A stretch of 64,000 nucleotides of DNA from Erythrophleum ivorense (GCA_026724425.1 JAIUCV010000076.1:6037501-6101500), one strand, 5' to 3'; positions 1-10,704 are shown, counted from the first letter of the stretch. Made by a program: numbers and translations. Notes: generated from the letters alone by a model not told the origin.

Positions 1-591
1 TCGGACTCTTTCGCGGAGCCGGATTCTGCGAATCCTTGCCGTCAGCGGACTCCTCCGGGTGTCGGCAAGGATTTTTGCCAATTCTGGTGCAGCGCTCGTG
101 ACGAGGTGCACTCTGGAGTTAAACTCGTCCAGCCGACGATTAATCCTATCGAGCTCGGCGTAAGTCTGCTTGCTGGCCCGCGAGATTCGGCTCGTCGCTT
201 CTGTCCGATTAGCAGTTGCGTCTGCTGTCGGCGTGTCGAACGAGAGCCGACGAGCCGGCGAAAACTTGTCGTCTTCCGCTGTTACTGAGTCGATGAATTC
301 CTGCGTCTTCTGCTGATATGTTCGCATCGTCTGGACTTCTTCGGAGAATGGCTTCATAGCTCTTCGAATTGTTTTCACTAGGTCGTCGTGCGTGACGGCC
401 TTTGCTCTGGGTCTGCGGCGAGTGGGAGCTGGCGGCTGAATTGTATCCTCGGGTTCGTCGCGCGGTGCGTTTTTGTCGTGCTCGACGTGGTCCTCCTCAT
501 GCTCGAGAAGGTCTTCGGGAGGATTCTCCGGGAGGGTCTTGTGGGCATGCCGCGGTTCTCTTTCGGGGGAGCTTCCAGCTGAGTTAGACAT
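1..591 (-). CDS. Partial gag of Ty3/gypsy (Tat-like) element E1
   Basis: An open frame runs from an ATG at 591-589 leftward to the window edge without a stop, about 197 codons. It begins MSNSAGSSPEREPRH and is rich in Pro, Glu, Asp and Arg, as expected of a gag N-terminus. The ATG lies about 48 nt downstream of a primer-binding site (639-656) and an LTR (659-1142) on the same strand, which fixes both the start and the identity. No zinc knuckle is reached before the edge. The Tat-like assignment rests on the TGGCGCCGACTG-type PBS and on layout. The frame is undamaged here, so the element may be fairly young. Confidence 0.7.
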   Translation of the reverse strand, partial: MSNSAGSSPEREPRHAHKTLPENPPEDLLEHEEDHVEHDKNAPRDEPEDTIQPPAPTRRRPRAKAVTHDDLVKTIRRAMKPFSEEVQTMRTYQQKTQEFIDSVTAEDDKFSPARRLSFDTPTADATANRTEATSRISRASKQTYAELDRINRRLDEFNSRVHLVTSAAPELAKILADTRRSPLTARIRRIRLRERVR

Positions 592-638
592 CGTCCGAGC
601 TTCTTTTGAGATGCTTGATCCAATAAAGGTATTCCCAG

Positions 639-656
639 TCCCCACAGTCGGCGCCA
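639..656 (-). promoter_or_regulatory. Primer-binding site of E1
   Basis: On the minus strand this reads TGGCGCCGACTGTGGGGA, two bases after the LTR end (AACA, then AT). TGGCGCC-type PBSs are usual in plant Ty3/gypsy elements of the Tat/Athila branch. Confidence 0.8.
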
Positions 657-658
657 AT

Positions 659-1142
659 TGTTGATTCCAGAAATAGCACACGTTAATGTGACGGGATATT
701 TCGGATGGGAGACTTGGGAAGCTTTGGATTAATTACTCGAAAAGAAGATTGGATACAAGAGATTGTCCCGTCAAACAAGCCTTGACGAGACGTAATGCGA
801 ATAGTGAATAAAATAGAGAAGAGATGAGCAAGTGCTTTTAGGGTTTGCAGGGTAGCGTGACTTGGTCTTCAGGGAATGAAGACCTCTCCTTATATAGTCG
901 AGTTTAGGCGATTATCTTCTGAATATTCTCCTCTTGATCATAAAGGAAATCTTCTTCTTCTCTTGATTTCTTTCCTTTCTTTGAGTGGCGGCTGCATCTT
1001 TTTCCTTTTGGCTTAAGGTATTACCTTCCTCCTCAAGGCTTTCCATTTCTGTGAGGAGGCTAGGGTTGAAGACGGGCTGGGCTTTTTGTGCTGTTACTCA
1101 TTGCGATGGGCTCGGGGAAATGTGCTCATTTCACCTCTAACA
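659..1142 (-). repeat. 5' LTR of E1 (484 bp)
   Basis: On the plus strand it begins TGTTGATTCC and ends CTCTAACA, so the element-sense ends are TGTT and AACA. A TATATAAGG promoter box lies at 888-896 on the minus strand. The LTR abuts the PBS on one side. On the other it abuts TAGGC, from which point the sequence matches 4696 onward inside the E2 LTR. E1 is therefore inserted into the E2 3' LTR. Confidence 0.8.
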
Positions 1143-1520
1143 TAGGCCGCATATCTGCTCCAAATGGCCCAATTCCACTTCGCCGCGACGTATGACTCAT
1201 TTATCTAGATTTCCATATAAAGATATCATGATTTGGACGTCGGAAAGCCCCTTTTCCGCGGTCATCTTTCGGATGCTTCGATTCTGTCCGTATGCGGAAA
1301 TCGGCTAACTTGAGTTTTGTTGAAGCTCTTGACTTGGGAACTTGCATGGATCATTGTTTGGAGCCCTTTTGCTCCAGTTTGCCTTCTTTTTGCCATTTTG
1401 ACCTGTTTGCTTCCCAAAACCACAATATACAAGAAAACTACCTCTTGGATACAAAATCATTATTATTAAGTAAGAAAACATAGGAAAAACCAAAGTAAAA
1501 ACATGTAAAATATGGATATA
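1143..1520 (-). repeat. 3' LTR fragment of Athila-like element E2
   Basis: This segment is nearly identical to 4696-5072, the U3 end of the E2 5' LTR, including the block around TATGCGGAAATCGGCTAAC. It is cut on the left by E1 and on the right by the junction with a truncated Tekay LTR. Short ORFs here are matched by equivalents at 4805-5045 and are shadows of the repeat. Confidence 0.75.
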
Positions 1521-2141
1521 AAAACAAGTGTGTGTCGATCGACACCTTCCGGTTTAATCCGGTTATCTGGCGAATTAAGGAATTAGTTGGATTAAGTGGT
1601 TTAATCCGGTTTAATGCGGTTTAATTGTAATTAATTGGTTTAATGCGAGAATTAATTAATAATTGGTGAAATTAATTAATTAAATAATTTAAAAATAATT
1701 GTGGAATTTATTTAAGTGCCTAAAAATTATTATTTAATTGTGGTAATTAATTAATAATTAAAGTGAAGAATTTAATAATTGTGGTAATTATTAATATTAA
1801 TTAAAATTGTTAAAATTGCGTAATTGGCCTGTAGGCGGGGTGATTGCCTCACTAAGTATTTATTAAATACTTATACATCTCTTTTTCACTAATGTGATGC
1901 AGGTAGAAAGAAAGTGTGATCGCGGAATCGGGCCGAGGAGTGGATGATAGGATTGTGTGGTTTATCGTTTTTGGTTATATTGTTATTTGCAAACCTGGTG
2001 TTTAGGTTGCTAGTTATTTTTAATAATAATTCTAGAATTGAATTTGGTTGTTTGAATTGATTATTTATTTATTGAAGATTATTTTAATTGAGTCTTTCCG
2101 CACTTAATTATATATAAAAAAAAATAAGCTTGGTTGTTTCA
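1521..2141 (+). repeat. Truncated Tekay-like LTR (3' part only)
   Basis: It matches the second half of the Tekay LTRs in this window: a GTGTCGATCGACACC palindrome near its left end, TTTAATCCGG tracts, AT-rich AATTAATTAA runs, the GCCTGTAGGCGGGGTGAT block, an AAGTATTT/AAATACTT stem, GTGATGCAG, and the end AAGCTTGGTTGTTTCA. The promoter half is missing. No target duplication is visible, as expected for a deletion product joined to E2 DNA on both sides. Confidence 0.75.
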
Positions 2142-3337
2142 CAAAGTCTTGAAGGTAAGGGCTCTTGTTGCAAGTGACATCAAAGGGCAAATTGCTAGGG
2201 AACATTCTTGCCATGAAGTTGAAATCATCAATGGTGTAGTCCATTGATGAGCTCGCCTTCCTTTTCTCCTTAGGGACGGGTGGCTGTGAGGAGCTTTGAG
2301 AAAGTGGTGTTCCTTCCGGCAATTTTCTTCCTCTTATCCTTGCTGTACGCTTGCCTTGTCTCCTCTCATCCTCATCCCAAACCACTCTTGGATTGGTCTC
2401 TCTAACACCAAAAGCAACCAAAGCATTGTTAGGCTTTGAGTCGGCCGCTTTTGTGTCCTTTGAAGCTCGGTCTCTTTCTTCCATATCCTCCAAGCGTTTG
2501 GTGAGGTCTTTAACTCCTTTGGAAACTCCTTCGGTTGTATCTTGCCATAGTGTGCTCTTCTCAAGTAGCTCTTTGTATCTTTCTTCCACAAGATGCTTCA
2601 AGTCATTGATTGATACCTTGAATTGTTCTTGTCCTTCCACCAACATCAACATAGTTGAGTAAAGCTCTTTCTCTCTTTGGTTAACCTCCGATGCTCTCTT
2701 CTTTTCTTGGTGAGCCACAAGTGAGATTGAGTTGAGGCTCTGGGTTGTGCCATTGAGGTTGTCTTCTAGGCCGGTGATCTTCTCATCCAGGTGGCTATCC
2801 ATCTCCTTTGAATTGAGGTTCAAGTCTTCGGATCGCCTTGGTGTTGTCTCCGACGGTTGCGGCTTGTTTCCTTAGCTCCCCTTCCACTTCAATACACCTT
2901 GATTCGACTCTCTCTACTTGGTCTGAGAGGTTTCCGAACTTCCTATCAAAGTCATGCCTTAGAAATTCTAACCTTGTCTCAAGACTTTGGTTAGACTTTC
3001 TTTGGATTTCCATGAAGTCTTCTATCATGGCCTTGAGATTGTCATCTCTCCGCCTATTAAGCGCATGGTCTTGGTATGTGGGAAGGTTGGGGCGTGGACG
3101 GTGATGATGATGAGGTGGTTGGTGAGGTCGGCCTTGATAAACCGGTGACCGGTTTTGATGATAATGATGATGTTCTTCTCGGCTAGTCTCGGCAAAGAGC
3201 GGATGGCGAGAATTTGGTGGGATTGGCATTGGGATGAAGTCTCCGGCCGGATTTGGATCACGTGGCCGCCTTTGGACTTCATGGGGAAGCGGTTTTCTTC
3301 CTTCAAAGTGGTTACTCATGCTCGAGTAGTGGCTCAT
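2142..3337 (-). pseudogene. Gag-like coiled-coil ORF of E2 (frameshifted, truncated)
   Basis: Two overlapping minus-strand frames join near 2823 with a one-base shift. The first starts MSHYSSMSNHFEGRK at 3337, has a His/Pro/Arg-rich stretch, and then heptad-like helices (residues about 80-170). The second continues with long Glu/Lys-rich helices, a charged tail with KEKRKASSSMDY, and LPFDVTCNKSPYLQDF before running into the LTR fragment at 2141. Position just after an Athila-type PBS implies gag. No zinc knuckle, protease or RT follows, because the rest of the interior is replaced by the Tekay LTR piece. It could be a non-coding LARD derivative or the remains of a full element. I do not recognise a specific gag domain. 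Confidence 0.55.
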
Positions 3338-3447
3338 CCTTAAAGTACCTAAGAAACACAAGAAAACAAAAGTTAGAAAGTTAGTAAACACGAAACAAAA
3401 GATCTAGTCTTAACTTTTAATCTCATAAACGTGTAAGTGCAATGCAT

Positions 3448-3465
3448 TCCCCGGCAACGGCGCCA
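3448..3465 (-). promoter_or_regulatory. Primer-binding site of E2 (Athila type)
   Basis: The minus strand reads TGGCGCCGTTGCCGGGGA, the Asp-tRNA-type PBS common in plant Athila/Tat elements. It follows the LTR end after the usual AGTTTT spacer. Confidence 0.9.
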
Positions 3466-3471
3466 AAAACT

Positions 3472-5075
3472 TGATGCATGCGTGGGTGTGGGATGAATGC
3501 AAGTAATAAAAACCCTAAGCAAAACATGGTTGCAAGTGCACAACATGTCGTTGTAGTACTTAGGGGTCGATCCACAAGAGAATGTGAATTGCACACTACA
3601 CATTTGTAAAGATTTGGTTAAGCTAAATCATCAATATGCAAGGGTTTTGTATTTTTGTTTTATAAGAAAGAAGTAAATAACAATGCAAACTATACAAGCA
3701 ACATTATTGAACAAAAGACAATCCGCAAAAGACATAAGCCAAGTCGATTGAAAAGTTTTTAAAATCCGATTTTTATGAACTCAAAACACTAAGATGTGGT
3801 CATCCCACTTTCGTGGCTCCGACCACCTATGTTTCTTAAACCAATGGGCTCAGCTTTCGCATGGTCATTGTAGAGTGAAACATGCATTACTATTAGGTAA
3901 TGATTGTTCACAAAACTCCTTAGGTCTACTTTCATAGCCTAAGACGAATTGCCCATCAAATATTAGGACCGGAGATATAACAAGCTTTTGGAGAGTATAT
4001 CAACCTTAGATCAGGCCGCTAGTTAGCTACTCTAGAAACAAGCTTTAGGTATGAATAAAGATGGTGAACCATAAAGTTTCCCTTTCTTTAACAAATGATT
4101 CTCGAAGGCTTATCATGTCATGTCTTCTTTGAAAGATCCATGATTCAATAACGAGTCTAAAGGAGTAGAGAGGATCTCATGGTTCTAGTGGAAGGAGGCG
4201 GAGTGATAGAGATCAAACCGCGGCTCCCCCATAGAGAGAAACCCCTAAACCTAGACTTAAACTAAAAACATGGGAGTATGTACAAGATGCAAAAAGGAAA
4301 AGAACAAGAAGACCACCTAAGTGGCTCCGGTTTATTGACTGAAAAGAGAGTTTCGAGTTGTGTTCTATGATATTCTGATATCGATACAAGAGGCTAAAAG
4401 CAAGTATATATAGGTGAGGGGAGGCTAGGTCGGCTGAGTTAACGAGATGAGGAAACTTTCCATTTCATCTCATAAAGAGATGAGGAAACTTTCCATTTCT
4501 TCTCCTCGCTTTAATTTGCTCACCAAGTCTTGAGTGAGGCGCGTCCGCCACCTTCTGATCGCGTGAAATGGTGTGGGCTTGAGTCTTGATGAAGTACAGG
4601 CTTGGCCCGCAGTGATCCCGGTCCATTTCGCTTATCCAAGCTCCATGGGCTTCACTTACTCGCCAGCCGGACATGTCTTGGGAGAAAACGATCCTAGGCC
4701 GCATATCTGCTCCAAATGGCCCAATTCCACTTCACCGCGACGCATGACTCATTTATCTACCTTTCCATATAAAGATCTCATGATTTGGACGTCAAAAAGC
4801 CCTTTTGCCGCGGTCATCGTTCGGATGCTTCGATTCTGTCCGTATGCGGAAATCGGCTAACTTGAGTTTTGTTGAAGCTCTTGACTTGGGAACTTGCATG
4901 AATCATTTTTTGAAGCCCTTTTGCTCCATTTTGCCTTATTTTTGCAATTTTGACCTGTTTGCTTCCCAAAACCACAATATACAAGAAAACTACCTCTTGG
5001 ATACAAAATCATTATTATTAAGTAAGAAAACATAGGAAAAACCAAAGTAAAAACATGTAAAATATGGATATATCA
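3472..5075 (-). repeat. 5' LTR of Athila-like element E2 (about 1.6 kb)
   Basis: The plus-strand ends are TGATGCATGC and ATATATCA. The inner end abuts the PBS. The outer end lies in gag of element E3, which resumes at 5076. A CTATATATAC-like TATA box lies on the minus strand near 4405-4415. A short tandem duplication (GAGATGAGGAAACTTTCC units) lies at 4446-4500. The part from 4696 is repeated at 1143-1520. About 1.6 kb fits Athila LTRs, which are long. Confidence 0.75.
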
Positions 5076-5301
5076 TGGCCGGAACGAAATGATCCTGAAA
5101 CATCTGTTGCATGGAGCGAAGTTCACCGACTTGCATGGTGAAACCCTCAGAGAGTTGGGCGATTCCTGCGTTCAGGTCGACCGCAGTGATTGGAACTGCG
5201 GTCTCGGTTGCAGCTGGGAGCGGGGTTTTTTCGCCGGTACAGAGGTCTTTGGGTTCTCAATCTTCGCGAGCGGCGTCGAACGGTGGCAGTGTTCCTGCCA
5301 T
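5076..5301 (-). pseudogene. Gag N-terminus of E3 (nonsense, truncated)
   Basis: From an ATG at 5301-5299 the minus strand encodes MAGTLPPFDAARED, then a TGA, then in the same frame EPKDLCTGEKTPLPAATET and a helix ending QQMFQDHFVPAM, where E2 interrupts. It lies downstream of a TGGCGCCGACTG PBS, like E1 gag, and has similar acidic/Pro-rich character. It is the start of a Tat-like gag carrying one premature stop. Confidence 0.55.
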
Positions 5302-5346
5302 TCTTCTTTGAGCTTTGATTGAATTTTTCGAAGATTTATTCTCTAT

Positions 5347-5364
5347 TCCCTACAGTCGGCGCCA
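5347..5364 (-). promoter_or_regulatory. Primer-binding site of E3
   Basis: The minus strand reads TGGCGCCGACTGTAGGGA, one base different from the E1 PBS, and is next to the LTR beginning at 5367. Confidence 0.75.
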
Positions 5365-5669
5365 ATTGTATGATCCGATATATCACACAACCTAATTATG
5401 AAATTAGGTTTAGGGTTTAGAGAATAATCTTTTTATTGATCAAGTCAAAGCTCAAGAGGATACTGAAAAGAGAGTGCCGAGATGGCTTTTAGGTTAAGAA
5501 CAACAAAGAGAAAGTTAAAAGGTATTTAAGATGCATATTGCTCTCTAGCTCTCCACGGAAATTCTGGATGCTTGTGAAGTTGTGAGGATCTCTCCTTATA
5601 TAATGAGTGAGAAGTCGGTTCTTTTGATTCTCATTCCTTATTGATTTAGGAAATCTCCCTCTTCGTTGT

Positions 5670-7001
5670 TGAAACAACCAAGCTTTTTTTTTATATAAAT
5701 GATTATAATAATTATCAATGCAGAAATTCTCGGAAGAAATCAATAATATTAAATCATAAAAAGCCGTTCAACAAATAACCAATAAAGAATAAAACCAATA
5801 AAACCAATAAGCAACCTAAACACCAGGTTTGCTACATTATTAAAAATAAACTAACACCCTAAGAATTCCTGGTCAACCACAACAAAAGTGCCAAGATCAA
5901 ATTCCTAATCTCATCATCCTCTTCTCTCGGTCTTTTTCCGCGGAAGAACATTGCTGTTACCTGCATCACATTGGAATAGAGATGCGTAAGTATTATCATA
6001 AATACTTAGTGAGTGGATCATCCTGCCTACAGGCCAATTACGTCAAACACTAGACAATACAGCACAATAATCAACAATAATAACAATGCTCAACAATAAA
6101 CAACAACATAAACCTTCCCTGTCAGGAAACACCCACGTTTCCTGACACCCAGGTCGGTGTCGACCGACACCTCTATGGTGTCGATTGATGCCAGCCTTCT
6201 GAGTGTCGATCGACACTCATCGAGTGTCAGTCGACACCAGCTCGACGCCCAGACACCAACAGCAACGAAAATCGCACAGCAAATCGCAAAACACATAATC
6301 TAAGGGTTTTCAACGCCCCAATACTATCAAACACGAATTCCAGCATAAACAATCTCAAGAACACATCACAAATCCGAAATCAATCAAACTCTAATGATTT
6401 AATGGACCTACAGTCACGCACTCACCTTGAAAAGGGATTAGAACGGAGGAAAGGAGATGAAACAACCAAGAACAGCCACAGATTCAACCCAGAAACTCAG
6501 AAATCGGATTCCACACTTAGAAAATCGCCTCCTTTCTTCTCTGCCTCGAAACTTGTGCCTTTCTCGCGGCCACAAGGCTTTTAAATCGAGAAATAGGGTT
6601 TCCACGCCCTAAACCGGACAAAACCAGCCGACTTGAATCAAACCGGTCGATTTCTCAATAACCGGTGTCGATCGACACCCTCCCTTGGTGTCGGTCGACA
6701 CCCATCGACCAAACCAAACCAAACTCGAATCAAACGCGCAATCGACTTAAACCGGAATTGATTTCTCAAACCGGTGTCGATCGACACACCCTTTGGTGTC
6801 GATCGACACTAAGCATTCATAAGCTTTTCACACACTTTCTTCGAGATAAATGAACCTTAGACCAACTGTACAACAATCAAACAAGAACATGTACAATTAA
6901 TCATCGATTCGCACCTCAAAGAGCATATGTAATCGACTCCCGAACCCCTAATGTCGTCCGATACCAACTAAAACACAACTTTCTGGTTCGCGGATGTTAC
7001 A
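5670..7001 (-). repeat. 3' LTR of E4 (1332 bp)
   Basis: In element sense it begins TGTAACATCCGCGAACCAG and ends AAGCTTGGTTGTTTCA. It contains several GGTGTCGATCGACACC-type palindromes (6156-6171, 6664-6679, 6687-6702 and others), a splice-donor-like AAGGTGAGTGCGTG, an acceptor-like GTGATGCAG, and a poly-A run before the end. It is the same subfamily as the solo LTR at 15203-16539. Confidence 0.9.
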
Positions 7002-7014
7002 ATTCTCCCCCACT
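7002..7014 (-). promoter_or_regulatory. Polypurine tract of E4
   Basis: The minus strand reads AGTGGGGGAGAAT directly before the LTR start TGTAACATCC. The same tract lies before the TEK-D 3' LTR. Confidence 0.85.
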
Positions 7015-7125
7015 AAACTGGATTCGTCCTCGAATCCCAACACAACGTCTCTCAAAGACCTCAAAACTCACAAAATTAAGTCCTATGTTATACGCATGTC
7101 TCCAAGATATTATTACTCTCAATAC

Positions 7126-7398
7126 CGTAACCCACCGTCACGATATCCATATTGCGGCCCACTGCCACAATTTCCATACTGCGGCCCACCGCCACAGTAT
7201 CCAAACCGTGACCCACCGTCACGAAACAACCCATATCGAGGTAGCGACCCCCAATATAAGTCTGTCGGGCACCCACCGTCCCAACAAAAGTAGACCCACC
7301 GTCTACTCTAAAGGCCCACCGCCTCTAGACAAAACGAGTAATAAGATCTGAAACGCGTACCAACATATGACCAAAACTTTCAATGACCCCACCGGCCA
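7126..7398 (-). other. Array of stem-loops with constant GGTGG loop (3' UTR of E4)
   Basis: Eight inverted repeats share the element-sense loop GGTGG (plus strand CCACC; CCACT in one) but have different stems. On the plus strand they are at 7126-7142 (CGTAAC/GTCACG), 7152-7170 (TTGCGGC/GCCACAA), 7179-7197 (CTGCGGC/GCCACAG), 7207-7223 (CGTGAC/GTCACG, perfect), 7267-7282 (one bulge), 7289-7307 (AGTAGAC/GTCTACT, perfect), 7307-7329 (TCTAAAGGC/GCCTCTAGA, one mismatch) and 7384-7398 (TGACC/GGCCA). Stems change while pairing is kept. They lie between the end of pol and the polypurine tract. Function unknown. Confidence 0.75.
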
Positions 7399-7561
7399 AA
7401 GAAACTTGTAACATTCAAAAACGCGAAACCAAAATATGAGGCAAAAACTCCATCTCATATAACTCCAGAAATGTATATTGTACAACGAAAACGAAAATAC
7501 ATATATCCAAAACCAACAACAACAACAGAACCAAAAACAAGACTAGAACCACAAAGATGAA

Positions 7562-9997
7562 TCACTCCACAGCCTGCTTGTCGAACCACTTTCCGAACTT
7601 CAGCTTCATCTTTGCCTCTGGCTCCCAAGTCTGCTCCTCTGCGCCACTACAGTCCCACAGGACTCTCAACAATGGCACCCTCTTGTTCCGCAGAACCTTG
7701 ACTCTCCTCTCAAGAATACTCACAGGAACCGCCGGAACTGTCATATCTGGCTGAAGATCCTCTGGAATCTCAAACACTAACTCCTCTGAAGGATGCAAAC
7801 ACCTCCTCAACATAGAAACATGAAACACCTTGTAAAAGGCGCTCATAATCAGTGGCAACTCCAACCGATAAGCCACTGGCCCAACTCGCTCCACCACTGG
7901 AAACGGACCCATAAAATGCGGACTGAGCTTGTTCTCTGCTATGGACCTGTTAGGGCCCCTAAACATAGCCATCTTGAGATAAACTCTATCTCCCACCTCA
8001 AACTCAAGCTCACGACGCTGTCTATCTGCATAACTCCTCTGTCTATCCTGAGCCTCCTTCATGTTCAGCCTCAAGACACGAATCTTCTCCGTCGTCTCCT
8101 GAACAAAGCTAGCTCCAAACATGCTGCGCTCCCCCACTTGGGTCCAGCATAAGGGTGTCCTACATGGCCTCCCATACAAAGCCTCATAAGGAGCCATGCC
8201 AATACTAGACTGAAAACTGTTGTTATAGGCAAACTCTGCCAAACACAGATGATCAGCCCAATGACCACCCCAATCCAGTACACACATCCTAAGCAGATCC
8301 TCCAAAGTCTGAATAGTCCTCTCCGACTGCCCATCTGTCTGCGGATGATACGCTGTACTCATATGCACCTTAGTGCCCATCTCAGTCTGAAATGCCCTCC
8401 AAAACTCTGAAGCAAACCTCGGATCTCTATCCGACACAATACTGGCTGACACTCCATGCAACCTCACAATCTCTCGCACAAACTTCCTAGCCAAGACAGC
8501 CGCTCCATCTGTCTTCTTGATGGCCAAGAAATGTGCTGACTTGGTCAAGCGATCCACAATGACCCAAATAGCATCGAATGTCCGTGAGATAGGCAATCCC
8601 ACAACAAAATCCATAGTGATCATATCCCACTTCCACTCTGGAATGGGTAAACTCTGCAAAAGACCACTAGGCATCTGATGCTCTGCTTTGACCAAAGAAC
8701 AAGTGTTGCACCTCGCAACCCAATCTGCCACATCTCTCTTCATCCCAACCCAATGATAGTACCGTTTGAGGTCACGGTACATCTTGGTCGCACCCGGATG
8801 AATCGAAAACTTGCTCGAATGAGCCTCTCTCAAAACCTCCTGTCTCAACTCCACATCCTTGGGCACACAAACTCGCCCACGAACCAAGATAGTCCCATTC
8901 GATGAGACCTGATACTCAGAACCAACCGCCTGCGAAGCATCAATCAAACCCTGATCACTCTGCTGCGCCACTCTGATCCTACTGAATAAGTCTGCCTGAT
9001 CAGCTGCCTCCAGACCCAAAGGCTCCTCTGAAATAGCACACAGCCGCAATGTACTAATCTCGCTGACCAACGCCTCAACACCACGCTCTCTATCTGAATC
9101 AACCCTCCGTCGACTCAAAGCATCTTCCACCAAATTGGCCTTGCCCGGATGATAGACAATATCCAGGTCATAGTCTGCCAGAAACTCCACCCAACGAGTA
9201 AAGATATGCTGTAAACTCTTGTGATCTGTAAAGATCTGCACTCTACCAACATAAAGATAAGACCTCCAAATCTTGAGCGCAAAAACCACTGCTCCCAACT
9301 CAAGATCATGTGTAGGACGGTTGCGCTCACTGCCCTACAACTGCCTCGAAGCATAGGCAATCACTCTGCCCTCCTGCATCAAAACACAACCAAGTCCAAC
9401 ACCTGAAGCATCTGTGTACACAACATATGGCTTCCCCGGGTCGGGTAATGCCAACACTGGTGTACTGGTCAACATCTCCTTGAGCTTCATAAAGCTCTCC
9501 TCGCACTCAGGCGACCACACAAACGGCACATCCTTGCCAGTCAACCTCGACATCGGCTGAGACATACTCGCAAACCCCATGACGAATCTCCTGTAGTAGC
9601 CTGCTAAACCCAGAAAAATCCTGATCTCGGTAGCACTACTCGGTCTAGGCCAATCTCTGATAGCCTCAATCTTAGCCGGATCCACAGAAACTCCCTCTGC
9701 AGAAACAATGTGGCCAAGAAAACCCATCTCTCTCTGCCAAAAGCTGCACTTGCTCAACTTAGCAAAAAGCTTCTGCTCTCGAAGCTTCTCCAAAACAAGC
9801 CTCAAATGCGTCGCATGCTCCTCTGGACTCCTCGAATACACCAAAATATCATCGATAAAAATGATGACAAACACATCCAGAAACTCCCTGAACACGTCGT
9901 TCATCAATCTCATAAACGCTGCCGGCGCATTAGTCGACACCAGCTCGACGCCCAGACACAACCAGCAACGAAAATCGCACAGCAAATCGCAAAACAC
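7562..9997 (-). pseudogene. E4 pol remnant: RT, RNase H, integrase, chromodomain
   Basis: One minus-strand frame is broken only by a TAG at 9335-9337 (CAG to TAG, in QL*GSERNRP). RT starts at about 9930 with TNAPAAFMRLMNDVF, so its front is missing, but the catalytic FIDDILVY remains. RNase H begins YTDASGVGLG. Integrase has the HHCC zinc region (HPGATKMYRDLKRYYHW, CNTC) and an apparently complete D,D,E triad (MDFVVGLP, SDRDPRF, DGQSERT). The C-terminal WEPEAKMKLKFGKWF matches the chromodomain of Tekay-type chromoviruses. About nine residues after LQHIF are lost in frame. The first residues of the frame (9931-9997) are LTR sequence, not protein. Confidence 0.85.
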
Positions 9998-10704
9998 ATA
10001 ATCTAAGGGTTTTCAACGCCCCAATACTATCAAACACGAATTCCAGCATAAACAATCTCAAGAACACATCACAAATCCGAAATCAATCAAACTCTAATGA
10101 TTTAACGGACCTACAGTCACGCACTCACCTTGAAAAGGGATTAGAAGGGAGGAAAGGAGATGAAACAACAAAGAACAGCCACAGATTCAACCCAAAAACT
10201 CAGAAATCGGATTCCACACTTAGAAAATCGCCTCCTTTCTTCTCTGCCTCGAAACTTGTGCCTTTCTCGCGGCCACAAGGCTTTTAAATCGAGAAATAGG
10301 GTTTCCACGCCCTAAACCGGACAAAACCAGCCGACTTGAATCAAATCGGTCGATTTCTCAATAACCGGTGTCGATCGACACCCTCCCTTGGTGTCGGTCG
10401 ACACCCATCGACCAAACCAAACCAAACTCGAATCAAACGCGCAATCGACTTAAACCGGAATTGATTTCTCAAACCGGTGTCGATCGACACACCCTTTGGT
10501 GTCGATCGACACTAAGCATTCAGAAGCTTTTCACACACTTTCTTCGAGATAAATGAACCTTAGACCAACTGTACAACAATCAAACAAGAACATGTACAAT
10601 TAATCCTCGATTCGCACCTCAAAGAGCATATGTAATCGACTCCCGAACCCCTAATGTCGTCCGATACCAACTAAAACACAACTTTCTGGTTCGCGGATGT
10701 TACA
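9931..10704 (-). repeat. Truncated 5' LTR of E4
   Basis: It matches 6227-7001 nearly base for base, and its right end is the full LTR start. Its left end joins RT coding sequence within a GTCGACACC palindrome, with about 4 bp (AGTC) shared between the two partners. R/U5, PBS, gag and protease are deleted. Confidence 0.85.

Larger units (their letters stand above)
5670..10704 (-). mobile_element. E4: internally deleted Tekay-like Ty3/gypsy element
   Basis: The element is bounded by TGAAACAACC at 5670 and GGATGTTACA at 10704, with the 5-bp target duplication GTTGT on both sides (5665-5669 and 10705-10709). Order on the minus strand: truncated 5' LTR, partial RT, RNase H, integrase, chromodomain, stem-loop array, polypurine tract, 3' LTR. 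PBS, gag, protease and the start of RT are missing. The two LTR copies differ at only about nine sites over 775 bp by eye, so insertion was fairly recent and the deletion came later. Confidence 0.9.

Noticed and set aside
1292..1483. Short ORF repeated at 4805-5035
   Set aside because: It lies in the two E2 LTR copies. The repetition reflects the LTR, not a gene.
7562..8152. Plus-strand ORFs opposite the E4 pol
   Set aside because: Shadows of the minus-strand integrase and chromodomain frame.
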